A stretch of DNA of 64,000 nt from Galbula dea (Eukaryota > Chordata > Aves > Piciformes > Galbulidae), in contig VWZX01010739.1 in the NCBI GenBank assembly GCA_013399015.1, positions 1 through 64,000 on the forward strand, written 5' to 3'. This document shows positions 1 to 19,765 of the stretch, one piece after another. Below the pieces are notes generated by a model. It was not told where the DNA came from. It did not search any database and saw only the letters and a list, made by a program, of their open reading frames with translations. The translations under genes and the position numbers were made by a program. The first letter of the stretch is position 1; every line of letters begins with the position of its first letter.

Positions 1-91
1 GGGGGCTGGGAGGAGCCCTTAAACCCACCACACAGTGAAAGCAAAGAGGCATTCAGAGGAGGAAAAAAGATGAAGCCACTAAAATGCAAAT

Positions 92-97
92 TTTATT
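92..97 (-). terminator. TMEM132C: Candidate distal poly(A) signal AATAAA
   Basis: The minus strand reads AATAAA. Downstream on that strand (positions about 66-25) the sequence is T-rich and then GT-rich (ttttttcctcc, later cactgtgtggtgg), as expected of a cleavage-stimulating element. Two other AATAAA hexamers at 1323-1328 and 1060-1065 are alternatives. The choice is inference. Confidence 0.45.
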
Positions 98-117
98 CAC
101 AGTTGGCATGTTTATAA

Positions 118-135
118 ATATATATATATATATAT
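118..135. repeat. (AT)n microsatellite
   Basis: This is an uninterrupted AT dinucleotide run of about nine units, located in the inferred distal 3'UTR. It is probably length-polymorphic. Confidence 0.9.
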
Positions 136-431
136 TACATTCTTACAATCTACAGTACATTCTAAATATAGAGGGACCCAATCTAAGTGTTTGTGGGAGG
201 GTTGGGTGTATATTAAACTGAGATTCAGTGACAGAGACCTAACAATAAAAGGAGGGCAAGGACTTACTCTGGAAAATAAAGGAAAACTTGAAATATAAGC
301 TGGATTTTAGTTAGTACTTCGGCACTTTGCCAATGGTCATTGAAGACTGCTTTCGGGCCTCACAAAAAATGTCATGGTTCTAGGGCTAGAGAGCACATCG
401 GATTCAGAGGGTAATCACTGAAATCCTACCT

Positions 432-439
432 TATGTACA
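432..439 (-). promoter_or_regulatory. Second Pumilio-type element UGUACAUA
   Basis: The minus strand reads TGTACATA, again an exact UGUANAUA match. It lies in the transcript only if the distal poly(A) signal is used. Two matches within 600 nt is more than chance predicts. Confidence 0.3.
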
Positions 440-1019
440 TCCTTATCAGAGGAAAACAAAAGATAATCATCACCTCTGGGAGAAACAAATGTTATCTACC
501 AAGTTTAGCTGTTCAGATTTCAATGTTGGATGTGCAGCACTCCCCTGTGACCCATGAGTGCCCTCTAAACGTGATGAGCAGGCATCTGAAGAAGCATGAG
601 CAGAAGGAACTGAACAACCTGACTTCTCCCAGGGAAGGGGACGGACAAAGAGGCAGTTGCTGTTGGTGTCTGAGTTCAGCACAAGTTACACTTACCCGGG
701 AGTGTGGCCAACTTTGGTAAATGACAGCGTGTAGAGCAAGAACCGGGGTGGTACCAACAGTGTCTGTGCTTGGCAAGAGCACACTGTGAAGAAGCAATAT
801 GCATGGAAGGCAAGAAAGAAGCCACATGCTTACAAAGTTGACTGATGCTAGTAAATGCCCTCAGGATACCAGATGGGGAGAGAGAGCTCCAGGGAAATAC
901 AAATTTGAAACAGGACAATCAAATAAAGTGGGCTTTTAAAAATAGCTTGTTCTCTCAAACTTTCCAAAACAGACCTTCCTTTCTATGAGTGATGTTCTGG
1001 TATAGATTACATCTTCTCC

Positions 1020-1027
1020 TATTTACA
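1020..1027 (-). promoter_or_regulatory. Pumilio-type element UGUAAAUA in the 3'UTR
   Basis: The minus strand reads TGTAAATA, an exact match to the PUF-protein consensus UGUANAUA, and lies in the inferred 3'UTR. Chance matches are expected about once per 16 kb per strand, so the site is plausible but unproven. Confidence 0.35.
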
Positions 1028-1701
1028 AATTAAGAAATACTGCAAATTGGCTGGCAAAGTTTATTACCTTGGCATCTACTTAAAAAGAGAGTTTCAGTTT
1101 TAACTGTATATGTGTATCCATTCTCAGTGCTTGGGAGGCAAACATGCTGGTTTGTAAACAGCCCAGTTACTCCTTTTTCCCCACCAGATTCTTTGAAAAC
1201 TCATGACTTTTCATCTCTGGGAGACACTTTGCTCACACTTGGTTTTGTCAGCTTTAAATTAATGTTCTTGGATGGATATTCTCTGCATGTGGCTTGAATG
1301 ACATGCTCTCTTTGTGGATCTATTTATTCTTAGACCAATTTTTTGCTTTTAACCAAAGCTTGCAATATTGAACAGTAGAGCTGTGTAAACTTTGTAATAT
1401 CCAAACTGCACTGGAGTTTGTTATATCTATTGATTTCCTGGGAAAGCTCAGAGAATGAGACCATATTATTTTCCTACTTTTTTTTTCATGTTACCATGCA
1501 TCAAAAACCCACACACATCTCTCACTTCCCTCTCTGAGCACAGAGGAGACTTGGATTTTAAGAGCTGTCCAGGATCTCTGCTCTCCCAGCTCCTTTTGGG
1601 TGGCTTCTTGGGGCTCCATTGAGTTATTATCCACCAGCTGATTCTTGTTATCAATACACCATTTTGCCCCACTACCCAAAATTAAAGGCAGAAGGTGAGT
1701 G

Positions 1702-1734
1702 AAAAACAAACAAACAAACAAACCAAACAAAAAA
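1702..1734 (-). promoter_or_regulatory. GU-rich (UUUG)n element just after the stop codon; also a simple repeat
   Basis: The plus strand is a CAAA repeat. In the TMEM132C transcript it reads UUUG repeats beginning 16 nt after the stop codon. It contains two overlapping exact matches (1706-1716 and 1710-1720) to UGUUUGUUUGU, the published GU-rich element bound by CELF1. It may be only a microsatellite; function is inferred from the motif and its position. Confidence 0.4.
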
Positions 1735-1749
1735 GTCTTTTGTGTCTCA

Positions 1750-8944
<7,195 letters not shown>

Positions 8945-11900
8945 TTAATGAGTCTCTTCACAAATTATTAAGTATACCACGTGCTAGGAAAGTGACTGGG
9001 ATGAAGAGAAAAGACATAGGCTTAATCTAGCTCCAAGTTCAGAGGACAACTAGGAATAACAAGAAAGGTGCTTGGTGTGCCCTTAATAACCTAAATAATT
9101 TGGCATCATTTTAACAGGCAGGCTTTTCTCTGCTGTAAACACTTCCAGTATAATCTAAGATTAAAAAACCAGCTTATTTCTGTCCTTAATTCCCACTCCA
9201 ACAGTAGGATAGTCCTAGTATAATGGCACCAAGAGAGAATTCTTCTTCTCTCCTCAAAGTTCAGTCAGACTACTATCCTCCTCCTCTACTCTGTGTGCAG
9301 CTGAAGGAATTCTACATACCTGTGGGGAAGAATAGGTAACTGCCTCTATATAGAACAGAGTAGGGGACACATTTCTCTAGTCAAGCCCAAATTGGGACAA
9401 GGGTTTCTTCAGAAGTCCCATTACAGGTGCCAGGGCATGGGATGGTCACATCAACTAAAAACTAATCACAGGGAAGAGCTCACTGATGCCTAATGGTGTT
9501 CATTGAGGTCAAACAGCTTCATCTATGCCACAAGCCTAGCAAAGGCCTCACACAATGTTCTGCTCAAGCTAATCCTGATGTCACTTTATTTATTACCTGC
9601 AGCTCTGGACATCAATACTGCTGAGAGTTACTAAATCTCACTCAAGCGATTTAGCAGCTATTGCAAGGATCTAGGTGAGCTGACAGGACCTGTTCATTAC
9701 AGCTAGTTAAAATATATGAGTAAATGTACACTTCAAATAATTTATTAACTACCACTTTACTGTGCTGATGATCTGAAGGAATGATCTATTAAGACCCTGA
9801 ACTCTTTTCACAATCCATTACCAGTCAGACCTTCTATTCCACTCTGTAGATATATTTAATATTTCTGACTCCAGAATGCAGTCTCACCCTCCTCTGAATT
9901 TAATGCCATTTCCTACTTTTCTGTTTAAATGCTAAAGGAATTTAAATTGTATTTAAATATCACCAGCTTTTGTAGGATAATTTGCATTTCTAATATTATT
10001 ATCTTTGAACAACAACAACAACCCCCCTTACAAACAGATCTATAGCAAATCCATTTCCATCCTTGCTTGCTTAAGCTTAGGTAATGTACTAAAAAAGGTT
10101 ATCATCACTTTTACAATGTCTTTCTTGCAAGCAATGTCTGTTTTCTGGTTAAAATCTTATAGTTGCCATTGGTTTCAGCAGGAAAGGAAGGTATTTATTT
10201 ACAGGCAGAATTATGTTTTTTGCTATATTCTCATGTTAGCATGTTTTACACTACCTCTTAACAGCTCCTGTCAGGATCTAATCTCACCGTGCTGCACAGC
10301 AAGAAAACCTAGCTGCTGTCAAAAAAGCCTCAAAGACTGGGCATATGCAACACAAGAGAAGGACCTGACAGCAGGCACCTGAGCATAGACAAGTCCCAGC
10401 CCTGTCTGGAGCCTGTGGCCCTAATGTAATACCCATCATAGTGCTGCTCCAAACTGGTCTGAGCTGAGGAAGATGAGACTCTGTAAAACTCTAGGAGGAG
10501 CTTCAGGTGAGCCTTCAGAAATGGCTACAGGGAAGGCTGGAGGCATAAGCACATTTCCATTCTGGGAGCAGCATGTCTGGGCAGCAGTAAAAAGAGCAGA
10601 CATTATTCTTGCATCATTGCAGAAGGCACACTAACGTGAGTGTGATATTTTCAGGGAGAGAACTACATCATCCTTCCTTCCTGTAACATCTAATAGCCTA
10701 TCCAACAGGTGGGAAGTCAGAAGACCTTCAGGCAGTGCCTGGCACATCTGCTCCTTCTCCCACTCCATGGGGTACCTTGCTTTCAAAAGTGGAAACTGTC
10801 TATTCCTTGTTGGCACTGCACATATCCCTGTTGCCTTTTTTGTATTTTAAGTGCTATTCTGAAACCAGACCTCTCTCCTATGTGCTACTTAAGCTCTGTC
10901 TGCTGCTTTCTACCTTTCCTCTTTTCCATGGGATGCCAGTGAGAAGAAAAATTGGTCAGAGCCTCCAAGTGCCAGATTTCTACCTGAGAGGCAACAGATC
11001 AAAGCTGAAAACGAAGTAGCCCCAAGGAAAACATTCAGCCTGGGAGCTGATTGCCCTGAGGTCCTGCACTTGTCTTTGTGCTCTGCAGGCTGGGTACAAG
11101 TGAACAGATAACATTCTCTTTAGAAGCATAGGGGGCCAGGTAATAACCTCCAGTGTGACTTCCTCACCACCTCTGCTTCCAGCTATCAACACCTTCTATT
11201 TGTGAATCTTAGCTAATTACCACATTAGGCAATTAAATGTCCCCAAGGGTGATCGGCCTAGGACTGAAACCATTTCCTAGCGATTTCAGGTTAAGAGATA
11301 AAACTCTGTGCCTTGCAGCACAGAAATCATAGTTGCAGGATGTTTCCAAACCACCTCAGTGTCCTCTGCAGAGCAGAGCACTGAGCCCCTGGAGCCCTGA
11401 TCCCCAGCAGACCTCTCCTGCCTGTCCTCTGCTCTGCACTGTCAGCAAGGCTTCCAGCAGGGGACCTGCTAAACATCCTCCCACCGGGATAAGGCTTTGC
11501 TGTCTGAGCAGTAGCTTTTGGAGCACACAGAGATAGCACGGGTGGGATTTTGCTGTTTTTATTAGTTTGTGTGTGTGTGAAGAGTAGTTCAGCACACAGG
11601 GCTAGAACAAGGCTGAGACTCTTCCAGGCAATAGAATTAACTGCTGAATTATGCTAGCAAGAGATGGGAATTGGACTCTCTGATTTTAAATTCATTAATG
11701 CTCGAGCATTAGCAAAAGAAAGAAACATTGGCAGGCAAACAGACTTCAGTTGCAACTTTGTCAAGGTTTGCTACAGAGAGTTACAAAAAGAATCCATCCC
11801 TAAAAACCTACTGTATGAATGATTGGATAAATACCACGACCTTGTGCTTTCAGGATTATGATTTATAAAATGGTCAGGAAAGGAATGACTAGGCTTGGGA

Positions 11901-13625
11901 TCCCCACCTTCTCCTGTTTCCCTCTCTGTAAGTGAAGATGGCAACAACGATGAGCTCATTCAGTTCCCAGCCAGCCCTTCACTGTTTGAATGAATAAGCA
12001 TCACTGTTCTGCTGCTGTTTGCATGCAGTCCTAACAGAGCAACATCAAAACATGGTGCAAAGTACAGTACATTTTCATAAATCAGGCCAGGACTCTGAAA
12101 CAGGTCATCAATAGAGGGGCAGATTAGCTGTGCCCTTGTTACTGCAGACACATCCCAACCATTCATCTTCCAGCACAAGAGAAGAACTAAAAAGGTACAG
12201 TGAAGAAGAAAAATTGAGCTTCTCTCTCTCTTTTGAGATTGAGTTTTCTAAGCTGTTTGCTGGAAATGAGTGAATATTTTGTGAAATGAGTTTGATGGGA
12301 CTCAGCTGAGCCTCTACAGGACAAATATGCACATGAAAAAAGACCTGTCAAATGCAGCTCAGCAGCTGGCAGCCTCCAGGCTGATACAGGCAGAGGGAGC
12401 AACTGGGTGCCTCCTTCCATGGCTTCTCCATCTTAATATTGTTGGGGGCAGCACAGAGAAGCTTTGGCTGCCACTGCCTTTTCTGAGCCTGCAGGTCTCC
12501 TTTTTTTCAATCTGTAATGGATTTCAATTCCTCAGTCTGTCAAGCAGCTCCCTTCCTTTAGTGTTAATTCATATAAGCAGCCTTTAACTACCAACCCTCA
12601 TTCCTGAGCTGCAGCTCCTGCGTTCCACACCCCAGGAATGGCTCTGGTTTTAGGTTATTAGCCACATGAATGGAGAGACTGCACATGCCTTCGGACACGT
12701 GTGTGAGCAGAAGAGAGGATCTGTACTAGATCAGCAAACAGCTCCTCAACCCTTAAGTGTTAAGGGAATTATGAGGTTGCCAAGCTTTGTCCCAAACCAG
12801 ATTTCAGAAAACTGTTCAAACACATTACAAAATGCAAGAGGAACTGCACAGGGTTTGGAGCAAAGTGGGTGATCTGTGGGGAAAAAAATAAGTTATTTCC
12901 TTTCCAAAATCCAAGCAGTCACACCCATATCTCCTTTTCCTTTCATCCTGCCTTTGAGTTTTGATATCTCAGGGATGGTAACTCTTTACTTTTCAGTAAA
13001 GGTGACAAAGGCTCCAGAGAGAAAGAGCAGATTTCCTTTCACTGTTAATGTACTGTTGGAATACATCTCTCTGTGTTGAGGCCACTGTAATTCAAGGATA
13101 TTATAATGCTATTAAACCCTTCTGGTGCTGTGCTCACCTGCTAAAGCCTTTCTGGGCTTTATCTCATTGGAGCTTTTCACACAACTATGCTGAGCTGCCT
13201 TCCATTAATTAAGGGAGGTTGCTCTTAGTGCTCATGAGATGCTCCAGAAATTCTCTCAATACAGGGGACTTTTATCTCTTGAGGGAACTGGGGTTTGAAT
13301 GGCTTTTGTGGGCATGAAGTTGGTAGGTTATAGAAGTGCTCGTGTTTCATTTGGCTCCTGCAGCTCCACCTCTTTCTCTTACATCGGTGAACAACTCAGA
13401 CAGCTTCCTCTGAGTCACACACACATATCTAATCTCCATGCACCAGGGCAGCAGAGGTCAGAGGTCTCTTATTGCCAGCACAGCACAGAATTAGGAATTA
13501 GATATCTAAGTGCACCACGTACATACCAAACACATGGCTTCTGGCAAGCCTGATGTCGAGTTCAATCAGTGCTACAAAATGTGCAGAGTGGAAGATTTCA
13601 AATGTGCTCAGCATTGCATTTAATT

Positions 13626-13702
13626 CACAGAATCACAGAATGTTAGGAGTTGGAAAGGACCTCGAAAGATCATCTAGTCCAACCCCCCTGCCACAGCAGG
13701 GT
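13626..13702 (-). mobile_element. CR1 LINE, 3'-end fragment (5'-truncated)
   Basis: The plus strand contains cacagaatcacagaatgtta, gttggaaaggacctcgaaag and atcatctagtccaacccccc, the signature reverse-complement 3' end of avian CR1 (X/Y-type wording). The match fades after the 'gccacagcagg' block, so only about 75 bp of the 3' end remains. Few mismatches mean this is one of the younger insertions here. Confidence 0.88.
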
Positions 13703-16540
13703 TCCCTATACTCTTTGAAGCCTTGTAGTAGTAGTGCTTCAGCCACCAGCTTGGGAAAAACATGGAAAGAAGCAATAAGGCCCCTCACGAATCCCATGTT
13801 ATCCCTATCACATGGCCTCCTGCATCCAGTTCTCCAGGGAACACTGTTCCCATTCCTTTCCTAAAAGGATTTTACTGCTTTTCCCATTACCCTTTTGCAA
13901 AGGTTGTCTATGGTAGATATAGATTTGTGTGGCTGACTATTTCCTTGCTCCCACAAACTCCATGCTAGCTTTAGGGTGAATTAAATCCAAACATCAAACG
14001 GGGGAGAGGGAAAAGGGGAATGTACCTCATAACTCCCAGAAGAGGTAGCCAGCTTTTCACTCTTAGCTCTCAGAAACAGCTGTACTAGTCTTTTCCCACC
14101 TCATTATCATTATTAAATTCCCATGGGATAACAGCAAAACCCTCACAGGAAACTGCTTTTCTGCTAGATTAATTCTGTTGGCACTCTTACAAAGTCTCAG
14201 CTAATAAGTCTTTGAAAATAAGATGTACCTAGAGCAGTTCTGGTTTAGACATTTCAAGGGTGGCCAATTAGTTAAGTCTCTGATATTTCCACATAAAATC
14301 TGTATTTCAGAAACACTCTGGAACTCTGTTCCCAGTCCATATTCCTGGAAGTGATCCCTCCCTCATACAAGTACTCTCCATTTATAATATACACTTCAAA
14401 CACAGCCCTGCCACCTTGGCCAGCTCACGGGATCTCTTCTGATTTAGCACTGCACATATTTTCTTTGGTCTACCAGCATAAATGGTGATATTTAGTAATG
14501 TAAATTATGTTAATGAGTCCTGCCTAAATCACTGCTGCCAGAAGAAGAATGGGGGAGTCTCTTATAACCATTAAAAATGAATGAGACGGGAAATAAATAA
14601 GCAAAAGCAGCATATTTGAGCTATAAAAGACTCTAGAACACAAGCTGTGTACCAAGGTACAAAAGGATGAGGCTGTTATTAGCTCTATAAGTCACTTGTA
14701 AGTGGCTCAGGGGAGGTGGAGTCACCTTTAATCACCCGTGCTTAACCCGAGGAGTTGAAGTGAGATTCGTTACTGAGAGGACTGAATCCAGCCTGAAAGA
14801 ATGGAAGGCAGAGATAAATTACTGTAACGAAGCACCAGCACAGGGATAGATCAGCCCTCAGCCCACTATACATCTCCAGAAGTGACCTGTCCAAGTCTGG
14901 GATTCTGTAAGGACCCTGAGGTTAAGAAATCACCATCCTCAGATCTGATGGCTGCAGATTTGTTAACCACCCTGGATGTTGCTGGAAGTAGGAGCAACCA
15001 CCAAACAGCTGCTCTGGAGGAATAATTAAAGCATCTCCTGTGTTGTAGAGAAAAGAAAGATTTTATTGTTGATTCCCCTCCTTCCCCCTCCCCCAGAAAG
15101 AAACAGCAAAGACAAATGAGTATCACATCAAGTTTAGGGATGCTCTTCCTGTTTTTCAGGTACTCAGTGACCTGCATGTTCAACAGGGTATAAACATCCC
15201 AGGCTGGGCTGCTCCACCAGCTGCTGAAAGAATGACTTGGCTTGAACCCTAGCAATTGGATTCCAGACAGGTTTTCAATGTAGCATCACCTGGACAGCTT
15301 TCCCCATTTAGGGAGATTTACACTGCAGAAGGCCTTCTTAATTTTAAATATTTTGAATTTGGACTGTGAGAATTGAAGTATCTGCCACAACCTGAAAACA
15401 TCCTTTCAGAGCTGGTAAATGATGAGCTGTATTCACAAGACTTCATACCTTGTCATTCCTTTATACCTAGTTCTCTGCTCTATGCAGAAAGGTTGTGCCT
15501 TTTTTTGGAGGAGGTGTCAAGTGACACTTCTGAACTCTGCAGAATCAGCAAAACCAGAGAGTACTCTGAACTTCAAAGATCCACACCTTCTAAGTGTCCA
15601 CAGTGGTTTTCCTATTGCAGCATGACACCAAAAAATACTGCAGTCCACAAATGTATCTGCTTTTTTACTTAGAGGCAAACATCTCCCTTATCTTCTAAGG
15701 GTCCTAAGCTTGTTTTCTGCCAGGCATCTCCACAGTGTCATGATGGAAGCACACCTAGCACTGCTCCAGAGGAAGTTCAGCAATAAACAGATACTAGCAG
15801 AGAACTGTGCAAACAACAAAAGTTTTTTACTGCACTAATCCACCTGAAGCAGATCACAGAGCATACTGATTAAGACAACTCTGATACCAATTATTTTCTA
15901 ACAATTTTTTTTAGTTTGCTCTATAGTTTTGTGGCAAACATTAGCATATCATCCTCAGCAAAATATACCTGAGTGAAATATGCAATGGTACATTTCAAAA
16001 GAACTTACAATTCTGGGCAAATACTCAATTCTAGCTGCAAGCTCAGTGCTTCCTTTGTGAATGTTCTGGATCTGACACAATGTTTGCAGTGAGCTGGTTT
16101 TACTAACTGAAAAATCCTCTCATTTTAACATCAAGATTTGGTGGATAAGGTTTTGGTAGATTTTTCCTTTCCTTGTTGCTTTTGCACCTGTTTCCACTAT
16201 GAAGAACAGGCAAATCCATCTCTGTGCAGTGGATTTGCACAGAATCCATGCATTGTTCAAGGATGTAGTGAGAGAAAAGCAGCTGCCATGCAATAATTTG
16301 TGGAGACATTACTAAGCCCATGCACACTGTCCTCACCCATGATTCAGTACCTGCCTAAGAGCTACCTGTAGACTGTAAAAAGCTTCTTTCTTGTCCCCAC
16401 TCAGCCCCTGTGCTCAGGACAGCCTGGGGTGATGATCTGTTCCCAGGGCTGAGCAGCTCCTCTCTCACAGGAATGGCAGTAGAGTTGCCTGGAGGGTGAA
16501 TGCTTCATTTCAGGAGGCCTTTCAAGACACCTACATTTGT

Positions 16541-16700
16541 TTTCATTTCTGGGTCATGAAATTCGGTTTCATTTCAATTTCAAATGATTACAATTATGTA
16601 AAAATACCATAACATCAAGGAAAAAGTTATTTTAAAATGAAAAAATCAAAACATTTCATTTTGGAAATGTCAAAACAAGATGTTGCTTTGACATAACAGG
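16541..16700. repeat. AT-rich, self-complementary ancient repeat
   Basis: Repeated blocks of tttcattt/aaatgaaa alternate in both orientations (for example aaaacatttcattttggaaa and gtttcatttcaatttcaaat), so the segment can pair with itself. Similar wording recurs at 36590-36700. I believe this is an old dispersed amniote element but cannot name it. Confidence 0.4.
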
Positions 16701-16935
16701 AACCTGCTAGCATCCTTTTCTTCCTCCTTCTGTCAAAGATTAAATTCCAGGCAAATTAGCATAAATTCATGAAGCTGTTTTACAGAACTACAAATTCTGA
16801 CTGAACATATTCTGCCAAATTTTCCCCAAGAAGCTGTTATCAACTGGGGCCACAAATGAAAACAAAAGCATCACAAAGAAACTCTGCAAAATTAGAAAGC
16901 TATCACATAAATCTGGAGTACCTTCAGCCCAAGGA

Positions 16936-16995
16936 ATAGTGCTATTCTCATTTGCAGGAAGGAAGGTAAAGGCACAGAATGATCTTTCTGCAAGC
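16936..16995 (-). repeat. MIR/CORE-SINE-like relic
   Basis: The segment resembles a decayed copy of the MIR tail in reverse orientation: ctattctcatttgcaggaag, then aaggcacagaatgatctttctgcaag, which parallels the canonical 'cattttacagatgggg...gaggcacagag...cttgcccaag'. Divergence is high. Confidence 0.4.
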
Positions 16996-17046
16996 TGGAT
17001 TAATTCTCAACTTCATCACACCCTTATTAGATGACTGTGTAATTTA

Positions 17047-17135
17047 TTGAGACCCATACTCTCAAAGATATTGAAGTATTAATGCCTACTGAACTCAGAG
17101 GGAGTTTGGTGGCTAAATCTCTTTAAGAATCTGGG
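17047..17135. repeat. Decayed palindromic MITE-like repeat
   Basis: The order is ctcaaagatattgaagtatt, a centre with 'ctgaactcagagggagtt', then ggctaaatctctttaagaatctgggct. The two ends are rough inverted copies. The wording matches, from memory, the amniote palindrome with 'cctaaatacctttgaggatctgggc' ends and a '...aatcaatgggag...' centre. Confidence 0.45.
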
Positions 17136-17235
17136 CTTTAATCTCCCTTTGATGTACTGTAAAATGAGGATACTCTCCCCTTGTTTTACAGGGATTGTGC
17201 AGAGCTTAATCTATAAGAAACAGGAGCCAGCTCAG
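17130..17235 (+). repeat. MIR/CORE-SINE-like tail
   Basis: The sequence tactgtaaaatgaggatact, followed by ttttacagggattgtgcaga, resembles the MIR segment 'catctgtaaaatggggataa...cagggttgtgagg'. It abuts the palindromic relic directly before it; such adjacency is also seen in a longer amniote composite repeat. Confidence 0.45.
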
Positions 17236-19659
17236 GTGCTAGGGTTAACACAAGAATAGCAAATTTGTCTGCAGTCAGAGGACAGTCCTTCACTTTTTCC
17301 ACCTGCACCACCAGCTGATCCCGGCCACACCAAGGCAATGATGCAGTTCTGTGGCATAGGGCAAAACTGTGTCCCTGGCAGGTAGGCAATGCAAAAAGAA
17401 ATCAAATGGCTTCATTTACTCCTGCTGTTCTCCACTTCTTTTGCTGCTATGGCCATCCCTCATTTGCTGTTGGCTAGGCTGCAATCCCTGCTTTCCAGCT
17501 GGAAAGAGAAGGTGGTGACTTCCTGCCCACCTGCTGCTCTTGATATTCAGTGAGCAGTGAACCTGCCAGCTCAGGGTAAATCAAAGGAATGAGATGGCTT
17601 TGGTGTCTGCTCCTCTAAATCAGCAGGACACAGGAATGTCAGCACTGTCACGTAGGAAAGCTTTAGACAGGCAAGAACTGTCTGACAACTAGCCAGAAAG
17701 CCGCTGGACTCAACTCACCACCTCATGCTTTAGATTGTAGAAGCCACAATTGTTTGCAATGAATGTGACAACACTTTCTTGCCTATGTTAATTAAGTTAC
17801 ATCTTCCTATTTCTCTCTTGATCTGAAAACCACATGCACACTGCATCACTCACTGCAGTCATCCAAGCAAAGTGGGAGATGAATGATAAACACATCCACT
17901 AGCCCAAGCTTTTCATTACTAAACTGAGAATGGCATCTCTCCCCTTCTTCCAGTAAAGCTTAAAGAGGAGTATTGACAATAGAATGACTTTGCTTCACAC
18001 TCATGGAAAAAAAAAAAACCCAGACACAAAGGCTGCTTGTTTGTCTCTGGGTAATAAATACCTGACTTCTAAGTGAAGCAGAGCCGATGAAGGATGTGAC
18101 AAATCAGATGGACTAAACAGGAATACCATGCTGTAAAGGGGATGGTCAGTCTTCTGCATTTGTCAGATCCAGTCAGTGAAGCAGTGCTGGGGGGGGAGGA
18201 AGGTGACTGAGATGCACACAGACTGATGCAGCCTGTTCTAAGGGCTCTAATATGGTGAGCACCCCTGACTGTGGGAGCAGCTGAGAGGAAAATGGACAGA
18301 ACAGTGTCAGATACGAATCTGGCTGAATATACAGGAAGGCAAAGTATTTCAAATAACTCCTATATTCTTCCAGGGCAGCTGAAGGACCTTAGGAGATGCT
18401 GAATCTCCCCAAATGCAAAAAGGGCTGGTGAAGGAGCACTGCCAATGTGGAGCAGTCCCATTGCTACCCAGCTCTCCCAGCATGCTGGGGCTGGAGCACT
18501 CCTACCAGCACACTGACACAGTGATTTCAGACCCAGACTGTGAAACTAACAACCAGCAGCATTAACCTGCAGTCAGCAATGTTGATTTTGTCTATAATTA
18601 TCATGACAGTAAAGCTAGGTGTGCAAAGCACCTAACTGTCTTATACAGGATACTTTACATTCCCCTTGTTTATAGGAAATGAAAATCTCTATCAACTCCT
18701 TTCTGTTCCACAGGGGATCCAGCATGCAATTCAGCTCAAGGCATCACATCTTTTTTTCCACAGTATTTCTTTCATTCACATATAGCCAAAAATATTTCTA
18801 TTGGCTATCATAATACTTACTGATTTTACACTGCTTTGTACTATATTAAGCAACAAAATTATATTCAGATGAATTTACCAGGTATGTGCTTTATGCCTTC
18901 ATATTCTGACCACATAAATTATCTGTGTCATTCTCACCATCCTGCTCGAACAACAAACATCCAGCTGGAAGATCAAAGCTAAAAGAAATGTTTACTAGAA
19001 TGCTAGTTGTTCCAACTAAAAGCAAAAAGGTCCTTTTAAGAAAAGATTTCCCTGCAGGAAAAAGAAGTTTCTCATCTGTGCCACCCAGGGAGAGTACAGC
19101 CTCCGAGAATGTCCCTTTTTACTGCAGCAAGCTGTGGCCTTGTCCTCCCACAGAGACAAAGGCTTGTCCTTGCCTCATAAGCTGGAGATGTGCTGTAGCA
19201 CAGCTGGACTATAACACCAACTGTTTACTAAGCCATTCCTAGCTGGGTAAACTTCTCTCTCACAGATACTCAAGTCCTTGGTTAGTCCCAAATGAACATC
19301 TCTCTGAACTTTCCCTCTCCGTTCAGGATGAGTGTACAAGGGATCCACCACTGAGGATCTCACATCTTGCTTTGCTGTGGCCTTCCAACAGGTTACTCAG
19401 TGAGGCAGGGTTTCTGACAAATAGAGATCATTCCCCTTTGATAATCACCAAATCCAAATGCTTCTTCCTCCTAAAAATGTTTCATTAACATATTGTAGCA
19501 ACACTATACAGTCACAGTGGAGATGGGACCTCAGATACGCAGCAATGTTCCCTATATAAAGCTCTTACGACATCAAACCAGGGCAAGAAAAGAGACTTAT
19601 TTACTGTTAATATAATTAATTAAATACAATCTGCATGATTCAGCTTTTCCTCTCAGAGA

Positions 19660-19765
19660 TAAATCACATGCCTAAGGCTTCACAGAACATTTGTGACCCA
19701 GCCACGAAATGAATCCCAAAATTGCAAGGCTCTCCTACCACAGTGCCCTGTTATCCAGAGCTGGG
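19660..19765 (-). repeat. MIR/L2-tail-like relic
   Basis: The segment resembles, in reverse orientation, 'cttgcccaaggtcacacagcaagt...ggcagagccaggaatcgaaccc...ctctgactcc...agtgccct': cacatgcctaaggcttcacag, gacccagccacgaaatgaat, ctctcctaccacagtgccct. It is ancient and highly diverged. Confidence 0.5.

Larger units (their letters stand above)
75..1749 (-). other. TMEM132C: TMEM132C 3' untranslated region (inferred extent)
   Basis: This sequence follows the TAA stop on the minus strand. It has no long reading frame continuous with the gene. It holds a TTTG repeat just after the stop, two Pumilio-type octamers and an AT dinucleotide run. Three AATAAA hexamers occur (plus-strand TTTATT at 1323-1328, 1060-1065 and 92-97). 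The outer limit at about 75 assumes use of the last one; real 3' ends could be shorter or reach beyond the window. Small open frames at 433-918 on both strands have no recognisable content. Confidence 0.6.

Noticed and set aside
14866..15255. 129-codon minus-strand frame and the 125-codon plus frame at 10005-10382
   Set aside because: Translations look random, with no domain, no conserved wording and no flanking splice or promoter signal.
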